In this document: positions 1-8,157 of the stretch, in pieces
How positions within the stretch are numbered: position 1 is the first letter of the stretch
Layout: every line of letters starts with the position of its first letter
Assembly (NCBI GenBank): GCA_001314685.1
Contig: LJNT01000055.1
Span: 11,119 to 55,454 of the forward strand
Source: Rhodobacteraceae bacterium HLUCCA09
GTDB taxonomy: Bacteria > Pseudomonadota > Alphaproteobacteria > Rhodobacterales > Rhodobacteraceae
Reading direction: 5' to 3'
Length of the DNA: 44,336 bases
The notes under the pieces: generated by a model
The model's input: the letters and a program-made list of their open reading frames with translations, nothing else
Told to the model about the DNA's origin: nothing
Database searches by the model: none
Position numbers and translations under genes: made by a program

Positions 1-105
1 GGGCCAGACGGGGGCGGGCCAGACGGGGGCGGGCCAGACGGGCGCGGGCCAGACGGGGGCGGGCCAGACGGGGGCGGGCCAGACGGGGGCGGGCCAGACG
101 GGGGC
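1..105. repeat. 15-bp tandem repeat, 7 copies, coding
   Basis: Seven head-to-tail copies of GGGCCAGACGGGGGC. Only copy 3 differs, by one base (C at 43). The array touches the left window edge, so the copy number may be higher. In the acylase frame each unit reads Gly-Pro-Asp-Gly-Gly (copy 3 ends in Arg). The array stops one codon before the catalytic serine. The near identity of the copies suggests recent expansion. Confidence 0.95.
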
Positions 106-1791
106 GCGTCAAATGCCTGGGCCGTCGCGCCCGCACGGTCGGCCGCAGGTGGCTCGATCCTCGCCAACGACCCGCACGGGGCCTTCACGGCGCCCACCCG
201 CTGGTATCTCGCGCGGCTCCAGCTGGCCACGGGGGGGGTGATCGGGGCCACGGTGCCGGGCGTGCCTCTCATCCTGGCCGGCCGATCGGAGCGGGTGGGC
301 TGGGGCATCACCGCCGCCTGGGCCGACGACGCCGACATCTACATCGAGGAGCTCAACCCCGGCGACACGTCCCAATACCGCACGCCGCGCGGCTGGCGCC
401 CCTTCGAGACCGAGCGCACCATCGTCCGCGTGGCCGACGCCCCCCCCCTCACCCTCACGCTGAGGCGGACGGAGAACGGCCCCGTCCTGCCAGCCGCCAC
501 CTATCGCGTGGGCGACGTGACGCCGCAGGGCCACGTCGCCGCGCTCGCCTGGACCGGGACGGATACGGCCGACACCACCCTGTCGGCCGGCCTCGCGCTG
601 ATGCGCGCGGGGTCGGTGGAGGAGGCGATGGCGGCGGGCGAAGGCTTCGTGGCACCGGCGCTGGTGCTCACGCTCGTCGATTCCGAGCGCATCGCCATGC
701 AGCTCGTCGGCCGCCTGCCCGCCCGCGACCCCGGACAGACAGGGCAGGGCCGCATCCCCGCGCTGGGGTGGAAGGAGACGAACCGGTGGCAGGGCGCCCT
801 GCCCTACGACCGCAATCCCCGCTTCCTCGAACCCGCCTCGGGCGTGCTCGGCACCACCAACAACCGCGTCTCCCGGCGCGCCTTTCCCGACCATGTCAGT
901 CACGTCTGGGGCGACAGCCAGCGAATCGAGCGCCTGCGCCGCCTGCTCGCCGACCGCGAGGTGCATACCCGCGAGAGCTTCATCGCCGCGCAGCTCGACA
1001 CCGTCTCCTATACCGCGCGCTCGCTGCTGCCGCTGATCGCCCGCGAGCTGTGGTTCCAGGGCGAGGCCGCGCCCGAAGGCAGCCCCGAGCGGCGCCGCCA
1101 GCGCGCCCTGGAGCTGCTGGCCGAGTGGAACGGAGAGATGAACGAGCACCTGCCCGAGCCGCTGATCTACGCCGCATGGATGCGCCGGCTGCAGGCGCGG
1201 CTGGTGGCCGACGAGCTGGGGCCGCTGGCCGATGCCTTCGCCCGTCCCGAGCCGCTCTTCATCGAGCGGGTCTTCCGCGACGTGGGCGGCGCGGGGGCCT
1301 GGTGCGACATCGTGCAGTCGACCGCGGTCGAGACCTGCCCCGACCTCGCCCGCATCGCGCTCGACGAGGCGCTGGTCGAGATCGAGGAGACATGGGGCGG
1401 GCAACTGGAATCGCTGCGCTGGGGCGACGCGCACGAGGCCACCCACCGCCACCCCGAGCTCGGCGAGGTGCCGGTGCTGAAATGGATCGTCAACATCCGT
1501 CAGTCGACCTCGGGCGGCGACCACACGCTGAACCTCGGCGCGACGGCGGGCGCCCCCGGCGCGCCCTTCGCCAATGTGGCGGGGCCGGGCTATCGCGGCG
1601 TCTACGACTTCGCCGATCCCGACTCGTCGGTCTTCGTGATCGCCACGGGCCAGTCCGGCCATCCGCTGTCGCGCCACTACGACGATCTCGGCGCGCTGTG
1701 GCGGCGTGGCGAATACGTGCCGATGACGCTCGACCCCGAACTCGCGCGCGCCGGCGGCGTGGGCATCACGCGGCTCGAGCCGAAGCCGTAG
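1..1791 (+). CDS. Penicillin acylase family (S45) N-terminal nucleophile hydrolase, 5' truncated
   Basis: Frame 1 is open from the window edge to TAG at 1789-1791, giving 596 residues. After seven GPDGG repeats (residues 1-35) and one Ala comes SNAWAV, with the putative catalytic Ser at residue 37 (109-111). ILANDPH, a conserved AxxxPGVP-like stretch and GTTNNR follow, the last with the expected oxyanion Asn near residue 287. In this family a precursor cuts itself so that the serine becomes the beta-subunit N-terminus and the attacking group for amide hydrolysis, usually in the periplasm. The part after Ser37 is 560 residues, the usual beta-subunit size. Signal peptide and alpha subunit lie outside the window. 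The substrate (beta-lactam, acyl-homoserine lactone or other amide) cannot be told. The repeats fall in the linker/spacer position. Confidence 0.9.
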   Translation, partial: GPDGGGPDGGGPDGRGPDGGGPDGGGPDGGGPDGGASNAWAVAPARSAAGGSILANDPHGAFTAPTRWYLARLQLATGGVIGATVPGVPLILAGRSERVGWGITAAWADDADIYIEELNPGDTSQYRTPRGWRPFETERTIVRVADAPPLTLTLRRTENGPVLPAATYRVGDVTPQGHVAALAWTGTDTADTTLSAGLALMRAGSVEEAMAAGEGFVAPALVLTLVDSERIAMQLVGRLPARDPGQTGQGRIPALGWKETNRWQGALPYDRNPRFLEPASGVLGTTNNRVSRRAFPDHVSHVWGDSQRIERLRRLLADREVHTRESFIAAQLDTVSYTARSLLPLIARELWFQGEAAPEGSPERRRQRALELLAEWNGEMNEHLPEPLIYAAWMRRLQARLVADELGPLADAFARPEPLFIERVFRDVGGAGAWCDIVQSTAVETCPDLARIALDEALVEIEETWGGQLESLRWGDAHEATHRHPELGEVPVLKWIVNIRQSTSGGDHTLNLGATAGAPGAPFANVAGPGYRGVYDFADPDSSVFVIATGQSGHPLSRHYDDLGALWRRGEYVPMTLDPELARAGGVGITRLEPKP

Positions 1792-1806
1792 ACCAGTCTT
1801 GAGGCG

Positions 1807-1835
1807 CCGTTCCGTAACGGCCGGCTCAATCGGCC
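1807..1835 (+). terminator. Possible weak hairpins after the acylase gene
   Basis: Two short inverted repeats follow the acylase stop: CCGTT-ccgt-AACGG (1807-1820) and GGCCG-gctcaat-CGGCC (1819-1835). They overlap by two bases and there is no T tract, so this is a weak terminator candidate. Confidence 0.25.
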
Positions 1836-1950
1836 AAATCGAAAGGATCTCGTCATCGCTCGCCCGACACTCCACGCATCACGCCAAGTCCCACGCCACG
1901 CCCCGGGCGCGCGCGTCGGCGCCTCCACGCTCGCATCGGCGCTGTCGCCC

Positions 1951-3291
1951 GTGCTCGTCGTCATGCTCGTCGCCTTGGCGCTCGGGGCCGTTGCGCTCGG
2001 GGCCGGGCGCGCCGCCGCGCAGGTGGACATCAATGGCCCGGACCTGCCCGACACCCCCATCGCGACGCAGAGCGATGCCGACACCGACGCCGCCATCGCC
2101 GAGCGCATCCGCGCCATCCTCTCCGAGATCGACGGCTATGGCGGCGTGGAGGTCGCCGTCGCCGCCGGCGTCGTGACGATGACGGGACAGGCCATCGACG
2201 AGGCCGCGGCGGCGCGCCTCACCCAGATCGTGCGGCGCGTCGACGGCGTGGTGGCCGTGAACGACCGGGTGCTGGCCACGACCAATCTTGCCGAACGCCT
2301 CGCGCCGATCCGCGACCGACTCGTTTTCCGGGCCTGGCAGACCGTGGCCTACCTGCCGCTTCTGCTGGTCGCCCTGGTGGCGTTCCTGCTCATCTACCTT
2401 CTCGGCGCGGCGATCGCGCGGGCGATGCGGCTGTGGCGCTCGCTGGCGCCGAACGCCTTCATCGCGGCGATCTACGCGCAGGTCGTCAGGCTCGTCTTCT
2501 CGCTCGCGGGCCTCGTGGTGGCGCTCGACATCCTTGGCGCGACGGCGCTGCTCGGCTCGATCCTCGGCGCCGCGGGGATCATCGGCCTCGCCATCGGCTT
2601 CGCCGTGCGCGACACGGTGGAGAACTTCATCGCCTCGGTGATGCTCTCGATCCGCCAGCCCTTCGCGCCCTTCGACCTGATCGAGGTCGAGGGCGACGTG
2701 GGCAAGGTCGTGCGCCTGACCTCGCGCGCGACGATCCTGCTGTCGCCCAACGGCAACTTCATCCGGGTGCCGAACGCCACCGTCTTCAAGGCACGGCTGA
2801 AGAACTTCACCCGCAACCCCGAGCGCCGCTTCACCATCGGGTTCGACGTGGACGGGGCGGCCGACATCGCCGAGCTGCGCGACGCGCTGCAGCACCGGCT
2901 CGCGGCGCTGCCCTTCGTGCTGGCCGAGCCCGCAACGATGGCCTGGGTGGAGGAGGATCGCGGGAGTGCGGTGCGGCTGGCCTTCGCCGGCTGGATCGAC
3001 CAGCGCGACACCAATCTCGACCATGCCCGCGGCGAGGCGATCCGCGTGCTGCGCGCCGATCTCGCCAAGCGGGGCGCCGCTGCGCCGCCGCCTCTGCAGC
3101 GGATCGTCACCCTCGACCCGGAAGGCATCCGCCAAGCCAGGCAGGCGCCCGCCGCGAACGCCGAGCTGGAGCCCTCCGCACTGGCGGACCTCGCCAACAC
3201 CGAGGAGCGCGACCTGGAACGCATGGTGCAGGCGGAACGCGAGGTGCCGGAGACGCGCGACCTGCTGGCCGGCGGCGCACCGAAGGAATAG
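1951..3291 (+). CDS. BON-domain MscS-type mechanosensitive channel
   Basis: 446 residues from GTG 1951. After a hydrophobic signal-like N-terminus ending near GRAAAQ comes a BON domain (about residues 45-110), which should lie in the periplasm. Next are membrane segments at about 128-152, 170-195 and 190-225; the last is the Gly/Ala-rich MscS pore helix (GAAGIIGLAIGFAVRD). A cytoplasmic beta domain (LIEVEGDVGKV, NGNFIRVPN) and a long polar tail follow. MscS channels open under membrane tension and release solutes during hypo-osmotic shock; BON domains are thought to bind phospholipid or envelope partners. The start is doubtful. GTG 1951 lacks a ribosome-binding site, whereas GAAAGGA at 1841-1847 lies 4-7 bases before in-frame GTC and ATC codons with no ATG, GTG or TTG near it. 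The upstream frame is open and Arg-rich, as a signal-peptide n-region would be. Confidence 0.85.
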   Translation: MLVVMLVALALGAVALGAGRAAAQVDINGPDLPDTPIATQSDADTDAAIAERIRAILSEIDGYGGVEVAVAAGVVTMTGQAIDEAAAARLTQIVRRVDGVVAVNDRVLATTNLAERLAPIRDRLVFRAWQTVAYLPLLLVALVAFLLIYLLGAAIARAMRLWRSLAPNAFIAAIYAQVVRLVFSLAGLVVALDILGATALLGSILGAAGIIGLAIGFAVRDTVENFIASVMLSIRQPFAPFDLIEVEGDVGKVVRLTSRATILLSPNGNFIRVPNATVFKARLKNFTRNPERRFTIGFDVDGAADIAELRDALQHRLAALPFVLAEPATMAWVEEDRGSAVRLAFAGWIDQRDTNLDHARGEAIRVLRADLAKRGAAAPPPLQRIVTLDPEGIRQARQAPAANAELEPSALADLANTEERDLERMVQAEREVPETRDLLAGGAPKE

Positions 3292-3303
3292 CGCCGCGCG
3301 CCC

Positions 3304-4602
3304 TCAGAGCCGGTGGAAGGCGTCGCGCTGGCGTGGCGTCCAGCGCACCGAAAGGCGCCAGCCCTTTTCGCCCTGGCGCTCTTCGGTCACGACGCGGTTC
3401 TCGTGCAGCCAGGCGCGCTTGCGCCCATCGGCGAAGGCCAGCTCCAGCACCGCGTCCTCGCGCGCCCCGTCGAGCACCTCGGTGACCGCGGCCACCACCT
3501 CGGGCACCCCCTCGCCGGTCGCGGCCGACATGAGCAGCACGTCGTCACGCCGCGCGGCGATGGCCTCGGCGGTCGCGCGCGCTTCGCCGTCAAGCCGGTC
3601 GACCTTGTTCCACAGCTCCAGCCGCGGCGTCTCGTCGGCCACGCCCAGCTCGTGCAGGATCGCCTCGACATCCTCGGCCTGCGCCGCGCTCTCCCGGTGC
3701 GAGACGTCGCGCACATGCAGGATCAGGTCGGCCTCCAGCACCTCTTCCAGGGTCGCGCGGAAGGCGGCGACGAGCTGCGTCGGCAGCTCGGAGATGAAGC
3801 CCACCGTGTCCGACAGGATGACCTTGGCGCCGGTCGCGAGTTCCACCCCCCGCATCGTGGGGTCGAGCGTGGCAAAAAGCATGTCCTCGGCCATCACCTC
3901 GGCACCGGTCAGCCGATTGAAGAGCGTCGACTTGCCGGCATTGGTGTAGCCCACCAAGGCCACCACCGGAAAGGGTACCTTCGCCCGCGCCTCGCGGTGG
4001 AGAGTGCGCGTCTTCTGCACCTTGTCGAGCTGGCGGCGCAGACGCAAGATCGCCTCGTCGAGCGCGCGGCGGTCGGCCTCGATCTGCGTCTCGCCGGGGC
4101 CGCCGACGAAACCGAGGCCGCCCCTCTGGCGCTCGAGGTGGGTCCAGGCCCTCACCAGCCGCGTGCGCTGGTAGGAGAGCGCGGCGAGTTCCACCTGCAG
4201 CACGCCCTCGCGCGTGGCCGCCCGGTCGGCGAAGATCTCGAGGATCAGCCCCGTCCGGTCGAGCAGCTTGGTCTTCCACGCGCGTTCGAGATTGCGCTGC
4301 TGGACGGGGGTCACCGGGCCGTCGACCAGCACGAGGCCGATCTCGTCGGCGGCCACGCGGGCGCCGATCTCGTCGACCTTGCCGGGGCCGAAGAGCGTGC
4401 CGGGCCGCGCCTCGCGCAGGGCGACGACGTCGGCGCCGGCCACCTCCAGCCCCGGCAGGGCCTGCGCCAGCGCCACCGCCTCGTCGAGCCGCGCCTGCGG
4501 GTCGCGCCGGGCCGTGTCGCCCGGCACGTCGGGGTGGAGCACCAGCGCGCGCGTCACCGGCCGGTCGGTCTCGAAGGCCGGCCGCCCGCCGCCCGAGCGC
4601 AA
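3304..4602 (-). CDS. hflX: GTPase HflX
   Basis: 432 residues from TTG 4602. The N-terminal HflX domain includes GTLFGPGKV and a glycine-rich GGLGFVGGPGE stretch. The GTPase domain begins around residue 215: P-loop GYTNAGKST, switch DTVGFISELP, and NKVD for guanine. HflX binds 50S and 70S ribosomes and helps rescue or split stalled ribosomes under stress. It follows hfq, as in many proteobacteria. The start is uncertain. The frame is open back into hfq without ATG, GTG or TTG before 4602. A CTG at 4704-4702 overlaps the hfq TGA, and a GTG at 4557 would give a conventional start just before TRALVLHP. If translation begins upstream of 4602, the protein carries GPxES repeats at its N-terminus. 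Confidence 0.93.
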   Translation of the reverse strand: MRSGGGRPAFETDRPVTRALVLHPDVPGDTARRDPQARLDEAVALAQALPGLEVAGADVVALREARPGTLFGPGKVDEIGARVAADEIGLVLVDGPVTPVQQRNLERAWKTKLLDRTGLILEIFADRAATREGVLQVELAALSYQRTRLVRAWTHLERQRGGLGFVGGPGETQIEADRRALDEAILRLRRQLDKVQKTRTLHREARAKVPFPVVALVGYTNAGKSTLFNRLTGAEVMAEDMLFATLDPTMRGVELATGAKVILSDTVGFISELPTQLVAAFRATLEEVLEADLILHVRDVSHRESAAQAEDVEAILHELGVADETPRLELWNKVDRLDGEARATAEAIAARRDDVLLMSAATGEGVPEVVAAVTEVLDGAREDAVLELAFADGRKRAWLHENRVVTEERQGEKGWRLSVRWTPRQRDAFHRL

Positions 4603-4605
4603 GCC

Positions 4606-4650
4606 GGACTCGTTCGGCCCGGACTCGTTCGGCCCGGACTCGCTCGGCCC
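4606..4650 (-). repeat. 15-bp tandem repeat, 3 copies, hfq-hflX junction
   Basis: Three adjacent units read on the minus strand as GGGCCGAACGAGTCC (two copies) and GGGCCGAGCGAGTCC (one). In the hflX frame they read Gly-Pro-Asn/Ser-Glu-Ser. The unit begins with the same GGGCC as the repeats at 1-105 and 22985-23086. Confidence 0.9.
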
Positions 4651-4700
4651 GGGCCGCCCCGGCCCGCCGCCTGACCCCCGGTCTGAGCCCTCGCCGGGGA

Positions 4701-4937
4701 TCAGCTCTCCCCGCCGTCGTAGAGGTTGATCGGCTGACTGGGCATGATGGTGGAAATGGCGTGCTTGTAGACGAGCTGCGATTGCCCGTCGCGGCGCAAC
4801 AGGACGCAGAAATTGTCGAACCAGGTAATCACGCCCTGGAGCTTCACGCCGTTGATGAGAAAGATCGTGACGGGAACCTTGGTCTTGCGGACGTGATTGA
4901 GGAATGCGTCCTGCAGGTTCTGCTTGTCACCGGCCAT
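4701..4937 (-). CDS. hfq: RNA chaperone Hfq
   Basis: 78 residues, the short alphaproteobacterial length. [14 protein letters not shown] opens the Sm1 motif; [11 protein letters not shown] and the Sm2 signature YKHAIST follow. Hfq forms a hexameric ring that pairs small RNAs with messenger RNAs; in Rhodobacter-type bacteria it also affects nitrogen fixation and photosynthesis genes. ATG 4937 is chosen because an AAAAGG-type ribosome site lies about 9 bases upstream and the homologous N-terminus starts here. An in-frame upstream extension to 5018 is low-complexity and unlikely. hflX follows with no gap. Confidence 0.97.
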   Translation of the reverse strand: MAGDKQNLQDAFLNHVRKTKVPVTIFLINGVKLQGVITWFDNFCVLLRRDGQSQLVYKHAISTIMPSQPINLYDGGES

Positions 4938-5062
4938 GTATCGTTGCCTTTTTTTTGTGATTGTGGTCGTCGTCTTCGGTCGTTGGTCCGGTCGCCGCGC
5001 GACGGGAGCGCACCGCACCCGTCCCCGGCGGCACTATGGCGGGAAACGGCAGGCGGGGCCAG

Positions 5063-5078
5063 CCCCCCGCGCGGGGGG
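5063..5078 (-). terminator. GC palindrome after trkH
   Basis: A perfect 16-bp palindrome (six C, GCGC, six G) lies 29 bases past the trkH stop in the 169-bp trkH-hfq gap. It could form a strong hairpin ending trkAH transcripts. The T run is on the plus-strand side only, so intrinsic termination toward hfq is not certain. Confidence 0.4.
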
Positions 5079-5106
5079 TTTCGCGGCCGCAGCGGGGCGC
5101 GCGCGG

Positions 5107-6684
5107 TCAGCGGCGCCAGAACGCGGGGTTGGCGAGCGCGATGATCGCCAGCGTCTCGAGGCGGCCGAGCACCATTGCGGCGGCGAGCACGACCTTGGCC
5201 GCCGCGTCGAGCGCGATGAAGGAGGCCGGCGCGTCGAGCACGACGCCGGCGATCGGGCCGGTATTCGACAGCGCCGCCACCGTGAGCACCATCGCCTCGT
5301 CGAAGGGCACGCCCGTCGCCGCGAGCGTGACCGAGACCGCCGTGAGCGACAGTGCGAAGAGCATGAAGAAGACCCAGGCGATATAGGCGCCCTCGCGCCG
5401 CAGGCGCCGCGCCACTGGCCCCGCGCCGCCAACCGAGGAGGGGTGGCTCAACCGGTCCATCTCGCGCGCGCCGTGGAGGTAGAGCGCGTAGACCCGCAGG
5501 AGCTTCACGCCGCCCGCCGTCGTCGCCGCGCCGCCCCCGATCAGCCCGAGCCCGAGCAGGACGAGGCCCGTCGTGCCGAGGCCCGACCAGGCCTGCGCCG
5601 TGTCCCATTCCGACGAGAGAAAGCCGGTGGTGGAAAGGAAGGACCACGTGGTGAAGGCCGCGCCCCAAAGGGCGCCGAGCGCGGCCCGCAGATCTGCCAC
5701 CATCTCCACCTCCCACGCGCCGACCCAGTGGCGCAGGAACAGGACCGACGGCACCAGCACCAGCAGCGCCAGCGCGATGCGCAGCTCGGGGTCGCGGGCC
5801 AGTTGCGCGAGCCGCCCCTCGCCCGCCATCGGCGATATCGCGAGGCGCGAGAGCGCGAAGACGAAGAACACCAGGATCAGCGCCTCGCCGCCGATGCCCG
5901 CCGTCCCGTGCTCGAGCCCGCCCACGGGGCTGATGCCCGAGGTCGCCATGACCGCCATGGCGTGGCAGGCGGCGACGAAGGGCCCCTCGCCGACCACCAC
6001 GAGGCCAAGCCAGAGCGCCAGCGTCAGCCCGCCATAGACGGGCGCCAGCCGCAGGGCGTGGCGCACCACGCGGTCGCGCCGCTCGGCCGCCTGCCCGGGC
6101 CGGTCGATCCGCTCGGGCGCGCCGGCGGGCGCGGTCGCCAGCACCTCGTATCCGCCGAGATTCATCGGCGCGAGCACGGCGATTGCCGCGAGCAGGATCA
6201 GGTAGCCCCCCAGCCAGCCCACGATCGCCCGCCAGAGATGCGCCGTGCTCGACAGCCGCTCGGGCTCGAACAGCGTCGCGCCCGTCGTCGTCAGGGCCGA
6301 GAGCATCTCGAACCAGGCGTTCAGATAGCTCGTCGTCGCCACGGCCTCGTGGAAGGGCGCCGCGAGCATCAGCGGCAGCACGGCGAAGGCCGCCAGCAGC
6401 GTCAGCAGGCGGGCGCGGGCGGGCTGCCGTGCCTCGCGATAGGCGGTGGCGATGCCTAGAAACACCCCCAGCAGCAGAAAGCCCGCCCCCCAGCGCAGGA
6501 ACACCGCCGCCTGGCCCCAGTCCCCCACGGCGGCGCCATGCGCGGCGGGCACCAGCATGGCCAGAGCGAAGGCCCAGATGAGCACCACGAAGAGCGGCAG
6601 GTCGGCGATCCAGAGCAGGCCCCCGGCCGGGCCGCGCCCGCCCGGATCGCTCGCGCGCGCGGTGGGGGCCGGCGGGCGGCGCAT
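5107..6684 (-). CDS. trkH: TrkH-type potassium uptake transmembrane subunit
   Basis: 525 residues with about ten hydrophobic segments. The four pore-loop filters of the Trk/Ktr/HKT fold are visible: TTTGATLF, MATSGISPVGG, LSTTGFLSS and ALSNTGPIAG. GGGAATTAGGVKLLR is the conserved stretch after the third. TrkH is the K+-translocating membrane subunit, gated by the TrkA ring. ATG 6684 follows the trkA stop (6686-6688) by one base, so the two are translated together as an operon. All key pore residues are present, so the transporter should work. Confidence 0.95.
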   Translation of the reverse strand: MRRPPAPTARASDPGGRGPAGGLLWIADLPLFVVLIWAFALAMLVPAAHGAAVGDWGQAAVFLRWGAGFLLLGVFLGIATAYREARQPARARLLTLLAAFAVLPLMLAAPFHEAVATTSYLNAWFEMLSALTTTGATLFEPERLSSTAHLWRAIVGWLGGYLILLAAIAVLAPMNLGGYEVLATAPAGAPERIDRPGQAAERRDRVVRHALRLAPVYGGLTLALWLGLVVVGEGPFVAACHAMAVMATSGISPVGGLEHGTAGIGGEALILVFFVFALSRLAISPMAGEGRLAQLARDPELRIALALLVLVPSVLFLRHWVGAWEVEMVADLRAALGALWGAAFTTWSFLSTTGFLSSEWDTAQAWSGLGTTGLVLLGLGLIGGGAATTAGGVKLLRVYALYLHGAREMDRLSHPSSVGGAGPVARRLRREGAYIAWVFFMLFALSLTAVSVTLAATGVPFDEAMVLTVAALSNTGPIAGVVLDAPASFIALDAAAKVVLAAAMVLGRLETLAIIALANPAFWRR

Positions 6685-6685
6685 C

Positions 6686-8062
6686 TCAGAAGAAGTCGAT
6701 GGAGACCTGCAGCAGGCGCTCCACCTCGGGCACGTCCTCGGACATGGCGAAGATCATCACCAGATCGCCCTCGACGATCCGCGTGGTGCCGCGGGGGCGG
6801 ATGATCTCGCCCGACCGCTTGATCGCGCCCACCAGCGCCCCCTCGGGGAAGTCGACGTCGCGGATCAGCTTGCCCGCGATCGAGGAGGTCGAGAGCACCT
6901 GCGCCTCGATCACCTCGGCCTCGGCGTCGCCGATGGAATAGACGCGGCGGACCCGCCCGTGGCGGATATGGCGCAGGATCGAGCTGACGGTGGTGGCGCG
7001 GGGCGAGATGTAGGCGTCGATGTCGAGCGCGGCGAGCAGCGGCACCAGCGAGGGGTCGTTGACGAGCGCGATGGCGAAGGGGCAGCCCTTCTGCTTGGCG
7101 CGCACGGCGGCGAGCAGGTTCACCTTGTCGTCGTCGGTCACGCAGAGCACCGCGTCGGCCCGCTCGATGTTGGCCTCCTGCAACAGCGAGCTGTCCATCC
7201 CGTCGCCGTTCAGGACGATCGTCCGCTCCAGCGCGTCGGCCGCCCGCTCGGCCACGGCGCGAGAGCGCTCGATCACCTTGGCCCGGACGCGATGCTCGGA
7301 CCCTTCCAGCGCCCGCGCGACGGCGAGGCCGACGTTGCCGCCGCCCACGATAACCACCCGCTCCTGCTTCTTGGGGGTCTTGCCGAAGATCTCGAGCGTG
7401 CGGTCAACGTCGCTCTGGTGGGCGGCGACATAGATCTGGTCGTCGGCGAAGAGCTGGTCGCGCGCCTCGGGGGTGAAGAGCGTCCCCTCCCGCCTGATGC
7501 CCACGACAAGGGCGTTGAGCGTCGAGAACAGCTCGGTCAGCTCGCGCAGGGGCGTGCCGAGCACCGGGCAGTCCTCCTCGAGATGGATGCCGAGCAGCTT
7601 GACCGCCCCGTCGAGGAAGCTCTCGGTGTCGAAGGCCGCGGGCGTGGCGAGGCGCTGCAGGGCGGCCTCGGCCACCTCGCGCTCCGGCGAGATCACCACG
7701 TCGATCGGCATGTGGTCGCGCCGGTAGAGGTCGGAATAGATCGCCGTCAGGTAGCTCTGCGCGCGCAGGCGGGCGATCTTGCGCGGCACGGCGAAGACCG
7801 AATGGGCCACCTGGCAGGTGACCATGTTGACCTCGTCGGAATAGGTCGCCGCGATGACCATGTCGGCGTCGCGGGCGCCGGCCCGGTCGAGCACGTCGGG
7901 GTAGCTGGCGTGGCCGGCGATGCCCTGCACGTCGAGCGTCTCGGCGGCGCGGCGCACGAGATCGGGGTTCTGGTCGACGACAGTGATGTCGTTGCGCTCG
8001 CCGGACAGGTGTCGGGCGATCTGCCAGCCGACCTGGCCCGCCCCGCAGATGATCACCTTCAT
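6686..8062 (-). CDS. trkA: Trk system potassium transporter TrkA
   Basis: 458 residues, the usual length. It holds two RCK modules, each with a Rossmann NAD-binding start (MKVIICGAGQVGWQIAR, and VVIVGGGNVGLAVARALE near residue 233) followed by an RCK_C domain. TrkA assembles as a cytoplasmic ring that gates TrkH according to NAD(H) and ATP. It is directly followed by trkH. In this genome a cyclic-di-GMP gene lies between it and ntrX. Confidence 0.96.
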   Translation of the reverse strand: MKVIICGAGQVGWQIARHLSGERNDITVVDQNPDLVRRAAETLDVQGIAGHASYPDVLDRAGARDADMVIAATYSDEVNMVTCQVAHSVFAVPRKIARLRAQSYLTAIYSDLYRRDHMPIDVVISPEREVAEAALQRLATPAAFDTESFLDGAVKLLGIHLEEDCPVLGTPLRELTELFSTLNALVVGIRREGTLFTPEARDQLFADDQIYVAAHQSDVDRTLEIFGKTPKKQERVVIVGGGNVGLAVARALEGSEHRVRAKVIERSRAVAERAADALERTIVLNGDGMDSSLLQEANIERADAVLCVTDDDKVNLLAAVRAKQKGCPFAIALVNDPSLVPLLAALDIDAYISPRATTVSSILRHIRHGRVRRVYSIGDAEAEVIEAQVLSTSSIAGKLIRDVDFPEGALVGAIKRSGEIIRPRGTTRIVEGDLVMIFAMSEDVPEVERLLQVSIDFF

Positions 8063-8157
8063 CGCGCCGCCATCGCCGTCTCTACCGTCCGGCCGACATG
8101 GCAGAGCCCCGCGCGACCGTCAACGCTCGCGGTGGCCTTTCATAATGACAGACGCGC

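Noticed and set aside
1-105. CRISPR array
   Set aside because: Units are contiguous with no spacers and are in frame with a gene.
109-1875. Long minus-strand open frame opposite the acylase
   Set aside because: It mirrors the acylase codon bias in GC-rich DNA, has no family motifs, and the plus frame carries the full S45 motif set.
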